This document shows, in pieces, positions 61,401-64,000 of a DNA stretch of 64,000 bases. This stretch comes from Lagopus muta (Eukaryota; Chordata; Aves; Galliformes; Phasianidae). The first letter of the stretch is position 1; each line of letters opens with the position of its first letter. Under the pieces are notes generated by a model, which made no database searches, was not told the DNA's origin, and saw nothing but the letters and a program-made list of their open reading frames with translations. The stretch covers positions 54,597,883 through 54,661,882 of the forward strand of contig NC_064436.1 in assembly GCF_023343835.1 (NCBI RefSeq), read 5' to 3'. A program made the position numbers and the translations under genes.

Positions 61401-62858
61401 TTAAATATGAACAGTGTCATTTTTCTTCTTTGCCCCAAAGACTGATGGTAAATAAGTGATGACCAACATTTCATATTCTCAGATTTGTCAGTGTCAGGAC
61501 TGGATTTTTCAGCCTTCTTGAAAGAGCTTTAAAAATGTTCGCTTTTCAGGTCCCTGTGCGGCAGTCCCTGCTCCATATGGGGCAAGAAAATGAAATTGAG
61601 ATGAGAGATTGGCGTATATACCATTGCTTTGTTTAATTTTAATTTGCAATGCTGCAAGGTAAATGTAAAGTATTTCGACTATTGAAAATATGTATTAGGC
61701 TTGGCAGTGAGGCATGAAGCATGTGCCATTGTCTGTTGTACCCTATCTGACTCATCTGGCTGCAGGAAATGCTATTGTGAAATCTTGTGGCAAACTTGGG
61801 TTTCCATTCATGTGTATTTGTGTAATGGTAGATATAATCCTCATGTACTGTTTTTGTTGGTTTTTTTTTGGCAGAATTATTAATGTTAGTAGATTTAAAT
61901 ATTTTTTTTCTATTCCAACTCTCTAAAACACTGCTTTTAATTGGATTTACTAATTTGTTTTCAACTGTGAAGCTTTTTTATATTACCAAAGGAATTTGAA
62001 CTTTTTCTCATCATAGTGCCTGAGAAGCTTTGAATCATAATACAGTACAAATATTGGATGAATAAGGAGGTGAAAATATTTTTAGCAGTGATAAAGTTTG
62101 TTCGAAACAGTAAATGCTGACAGATACTTTCTCTGATCTTTGAAGCTACGCTGTATCTGCAATACATCTGAAGTTAGGGTTTAAAACTCCTATGTCACTT
62201 GTACAGTTAATAAAGCAGATTAATAGCTCCGGTCTTCTGTTCTGAAAATGGAAGATCTAAAAACTTATGCTCTGTGTTTTCACCATCTTTATTTGGGATT
62301 TTCAGCCAAAGCTTTCTTTTTTTTTTCCGGTAATATTGATGGAAACTTTCAGTTGTCTTCAGTATTTTGAGGATCTTGTTTTGCTGCTTTTGGTAGATGT
62401 TGGACAAGTACTAAGATGTGACTGAACATTATGACACCAAGATAAAATGCATTATACTGTATAATAAGCAAATATAGTACATCCTGAGCAGCTGTAATCT
62501 ATTTGGGTACTATGGTAAAAATATCTTCAATTGTACCCTTACTGTACTGAAAACTGATAGGACATTTAAAATAACACATGCTGTTCACGTTCCTCTTTCT
62601 GGTTAAAATATGGATTTGCAAATTTTGAAAGATGTGATTGTGTTAGAAAAATGAGAAATGTATCGTGTAGTGTTTTGAGGCAGCTTGCAAATTAGCTGAA
62701 ACAATTTAGGTGTAATCTTGAATCATGAATGTCTATACTTAATGGGTAGTTTGTGACTGAAGTAATGTCTTAATTTTTCTCTGCAGGGATCTTAAGAACA
62801 ACCTTATAAGTACTATAGATCCAGGAGCTTTTCTGGGGCTTTCATCTCTGAAAAGACT
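40172..62858 (+). CDS. ADGRA3: ADGRA3 (GPR125), 5' part: join of exons 1-3, continues beyond window
   Basis: Adhesion G-protein-coupled receptor A3 is a plasma-membrane protein with an N-terminal leucine-rich repeat region, an Ig domain, a hormone-receptor domain, a GAIN domain and seven transmembrane helices. It binds Dishevelled through its C-terminal tail, and GPR125 in zebrafish influences planar polarity and Dishevelled clustering. The window holds join(40172-40437, 53743-53814, 62787-62858): signal peptide, cysteine-containing N-terminal LRR cap and the first two LRRs, 136 complete residues. All junctions are phase 2, and the LRR exons are exactly 72 bp, the usual one-repeat-per-exon arrangement. 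The spliced product matches the human N-terminus closely by recall (LPxGCKxDGRP, VVCSxLELAxVLPP, LPNRTVTLILSNNKI, LLERLDL.NNLIS.IDPGAF). Remaining exons lie right of 64000. The divergent GBA3 neighbour supports orthology. Confidence 0.97.
40905..41262 (-). mobile_element. CR1 LINE fragment, antisense in ADGRA3 intron 1
   Basis: The reverse complement shows CR1 3' coding and UTR order. On the plus strand it reads gaatgggacatccaccacat, gtcagcctgttacactgcct, catttccctttgtgctatca, ccctttagatactgaaaagc, ggctgaacagcctcagttct, cagccttcgttgtaggagag and tggccttcctctggatatgc. It is moderately diverged, truncated at both ends, and lies 470 bp downstream of exon 1. Confidence 0.88.
44067..44083. repeat. 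Poly-T tract
   Basis: A T homopolymer in intron 1. A similar run occurs at about 45989-46006. Confidence 0.8.
47462..47491. repeat. Tandem 15-bp duplication
   Basis: CATGTCTAGACAAAT is followed directly by CATGTCTAGACAAAG. The unit contains the palindrome TCTAGA. Confidence 0.9.
49760..49800. repeat. AAAC/AAC simple repeat
   Basis: An interrupted ACA/AAAC run. Low complexity. Confidence 0.85.
50814..50838. repeat. Poly-T tract (25 nt)
   Basis: A T run directly followed by GCTGCTGCTG. No retrocopy was recognised on either side. Confidence 0.85.
51331..51353. repeat. (GT)n(TA)n microsatellite
   Basis: TGTGTG leading into about eight TA units. Confidence 0.9.
52380..53665 (+). mobile_element. 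Ancient CR1/L3-like LINE remnant (ORF2 to 3' end)
   Basis: Heavily decayed segments follow the order of an old amniote CR1/L3 element. A GATCCAGTTGATGGAGTA segment is followed by AAAGGCTTTTGAAGA (an SKAFD-type block), AATTGTTAAAAGATAAGA, AAATGGTCAGTGTTCTCAAT, TTTGTTAGTGACCTG, AGATGTTAAGAATTGCTGGG, AACAATAGGGAACAAAATAA, ACTGGAAGAAGCTCAG, TTTGTCAAAGTTTCGTAATG, ATGCCAGAATGGTATTC, GAGGATATTTGCATTTGCAG and GGGTACTG. It carries many indels and no open frame, and ends about 80 bp before ADGRA3 exon 2. Identification is by pattern recall of CR1/L3 consensus order. Confidence 0.6.
53743..53814 (+). CDS. ADGRA3: ADGRA3 exon 2: first leucine-rich repeat
   Basis: 72 bp between ttctatttacag and GTAAGC. 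It completes Leu89 and reads ILSNNKITELKNCSFSGLNL, then LER, ending in CT (phase 2). It fits the LxxLxLxxNxIxxL repeat with the NNKI asparagine ladder. Human has Gly where this copy has Cys (KN-C/G-SFSG, by recall), adding a possible free cysteine. The sequon (NCS here, NGS in human) is kept. Confidence 0.97.
54115..55288 (+). mobile_element. CR1 LINE (outer copy), interrupted by a second CR1
   Basis: The outer copy occupies 54115-54961 and resumes at 55253-55288. Landmarks in order: GCATTGAAAGAAGCGTGGCC, CACCTCTACTCTGTGCTGGT, CAATATCTAAAGGGGAGCTA, GGACATTCGAGGTCAGGCTG, CCCTGTTCATTGCAGGGGAG and TAGATGACCT. It then resumes with TTAAAGCTC..CCCAATC and a degenerate GATTCTGTGA end. This reconstruction explains why the CR1 3' end is reached twice. 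A broken 84-codon piece of the reverse transcriptase region is still open near 54.4-54.66 kb. Confidence 0.88.
54962..55246 (+). mobile_element. CR1 3'-end copy nested in the outer CR1
   Basis: A short 5'-truncated CR1 starting at CCAGTACCTTAACGGGGCCT and running through GTAGATTTAGACAAGATATT, GTGAGACTCTGGAACAGGTT and GCATTCAAGGCCAGGGTGG to the terminal ATTCTATG. The outer element's GACCTT occurs on both sides (54956-54961 and 55247-55252), extending to ATGACCTT if the element's own terminal ATG is counted. This is a likely short target-site duplication. Confidence 0.82.
59190..59238. repeat. (ATTT)n / TA-rich simple repeat
   Basis: TATATTTATT and TTTGTTTG units over about 50 bp. Confidence 0.85.
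60044..60066. repeat. Poly-T tract
   Basis: A T homopolymer of just over 20 nt. Confidence 0.85.
60165..60385 (+). mobile_element. Older CR1 3'-end fragment (sense)
   Basis: Reads GGAAGAGGTTACATGGTTCC, then ATCTCCATCCTTTGAGGATG, TCAGAACTTGACTGGATG, GAGCAGCTGATCTGATTTAG and GACCATATGACCTC. This corresponds to the CR1 3' region in which a GAGGTTGTGGA..TCTCCATCCTTGGAGAT motif leads to GACTGGATA..GAGCAACCTG and ATGACCTC. Diverged and 5' truncated. Confidence 0.7.
62787..62858 (+). CDS. ADGRA3: ADGRA3 exon 3: second leucine-rich repeat
   Basis: 72 bp between ttctctgcag and GTAAGT. It reads (L)DLKNNLISTIDPGAFLGLSS, then LKR, ending in CT (phase 2). By recall it matches the human DLRNNLISSIDPGAFWGLSS repeat closely. 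Its donor is close to consensus. The next LRR exon lies beyond the window. Confidence 0.97.
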
Positions 62859-62933
62859 GTAAGTAGTATATCTAACCCATCAGTTTAAGGGGGAAAAAAA
62901 AAAAGAAAGAAAGATATAAATATCTTTTAATAT

Positions 62934-62976
<43 letters not shown>

Positions 62977-64000
62977 TATCTTTGTATATACACACACACA
63001 CATATATATATATACTTTTATATGTAGGAATGCATATATATTGAGAGTTTTGCTGTCTAAATATATACACATTTACATCTACGTATAAATAGAAGAACAA
63101 AGTTCTTCAGTTGATCTGACTGAAGATCATCTACTGCATGTGGCTTGGAAGTCTCACTTGATGTTACTGGTAGTCTCTCTTGTATTATTCCTCTCTTTTT
63201 CTATTTCTATGACTTCCGACATCACTGGGTGAATGTTCAGTCAGAGCTTTGATGCCATCAAGTGTTGCTTTGATGAATGTTAAACCTGTCATGGTTTTGG
63301 CTTTTTTTCTTCAAAAGGTCATAGTGGAACACAGAGTCCCTTGCTATTAATATTACACTGTAGCAACAGGGCTGCTAATGCTGCATTATTGAAGGTTGTG
63401 CCAATGTTTCCATTAACACGTTTCTGCAGGATTTATACCTTGACTCAAAACTGTTTCAGATGAAGCTTGAAAAAACAGGATGTCAGTATGACAGCTTTTC
63501 TTAAAGACTTTGAATTTTCAAAATATCTGGAACAGATTTTACAGCATGGAAGTCTTAGTTATTTTTATTTTTATTTAATTTTGCCACTTTCCCTCTTATA
63601 TTTTCATCACATATATTTGTCATTGTTTAGGTGATCCGGCTCACTTACTGTGGACCAACTATGGACTTCTTGAAGCTTAAGTTTTATCCCTTCAAGAGTT
63701 ATTAGGAATTTTAGGATCTACATTATAAATAATGTAATATATATTAATATAAATATAGACATATCTGTGTGTCATAAAAGAACTGATAAATATTTTGGCA
63801 AGTCAAAAAATTAACTGAAGTAGCACATGAATATACTGTACAGATGCAAAAATATGCTTTGTGGTGAAACAAGCAAAGATCATTAAATAAGAAGTGACTT
63901 GAAAGCTCCATTTGAGCAAACCATTACTGCTTTAGAAATGGGTTAAGGAGTGTGCATGCATCTGTTTGTACATCTATACACCTGTGCCTTTTGATTTTTT
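62859..64000 (+). other. Start of ADGRA3 intron 3
   Basis: Intronic AT-rich sequence to the right edge, containing the TA/CA microsatellite listed separately. No further exon is visible. Confidence 0.85.
62935..63016. repeat. (TA)n / (CA)n compound microsatellite
   Basis: About 80 bp of TA units with an ACACAC block, 77 bp into intron 3. A likely length-polymorphic locus. Confidence 0.92.

Larger units (their letters stand above)
53815..62786 (+). other. ADGRA3 intron 2 (9.0 kb)
   Basis: From GTAAGC to tttttctctgcag. It contains a nested pair of CR1 elements just after exon 2, a CR1 3' end near 60.2 kb and several T- or TA-rich tracts. The rest is unremarkable AT-rich sequence. Confidence 0.92.

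Noticed and set aside
1-64000. CRISPR array, prokaryotic operon, tRNA or rRNA genes
   Set aside because: Nothing of the kind is visible. The direct repeats are isolated pairs, and the window is clearly vertebrate nuclear DNA.

Overview
This is a vertebrate nuclear genome window, most likely from a bird. Two things point to birds or other sauropsids. The dispersed repeats are CR1-type LINEs, with both young 3'-anchored copies and very old copies, and no primate- or rodent-type SINEs or L1 were seen. Also, two genes sit head-to-head in the same relative order as GBA3 and ADGRA3 on human 4p15.2. The species cannot be fixed from the sequence alone. Most of the window is AT-rich, gene-poor, non-coding DNA.

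Layout. (1) 2143-8722, minus strand: remains of GBA3 (cytosolic beta-glucosidase, glycoside hydrolase family 1). Three exons are recognisable. Exon 2 is intact and very well conserved. Exon 3 carries several frameshifts and stop codons. Exon 4 keeps its catalytic ENG motif but has lost its AG splice acceptor and ends in a stop. I read this as a unitary pseudogene. Exons 1 and 5 were not found. (2) 8723-39600: about 31 kb of intergenic DNA holding microsatellites, old CR1 fragments, a possible LTR-like GC-rich block with a perfect 12-bp hairpin (about 36.9-37.1 kb), and one orphan exon-like sequence at 33262-33348 with good splice sites and a symmetric open frame that I cannot assign. (3) 39640-40600: a CpG island with NRF1-, YY1- and Sp1-like sites. 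It is the promoter and first exon of ADGRA3. (4) 40172-64000, plus strand: the 5' part of ADGRA3 (GPR125), an adhesion GPCR. Exon 1 encodes the signal peptide and N-terminal LRR cap. Exons 2 (53743-53814) and 3 (62787-62858) each encode one 24-residue leucine-rich repeat in the same splice phase. The gene continues past the right edge. Intron 1 (13.3 kb) holds an antisense CR1, an approximately 1.3-kb ancient CR1/L3-like LINE remnant, and a CR1 nested inside another CR1. Intron 2 (9.0 kb) holds another CR1 3' end.

The two genes are divergently arranged but need not be functionally linked. ADGRA3 is a plasma-membrane receptor-like protein connected to Dishevelled and planar polarity, whereas GBA3 is a soluble glucosidase. 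The most notable results are the decay of GBA3, the contrast between its conserved exon 2 and wrecked exon 3, and the unassigned 87-bp exon candidate. I saw no CRISPR array, rRNA, tRNA or bacterial feature. All family identities rest on remembered protein sequences and motifs, not on database searches.
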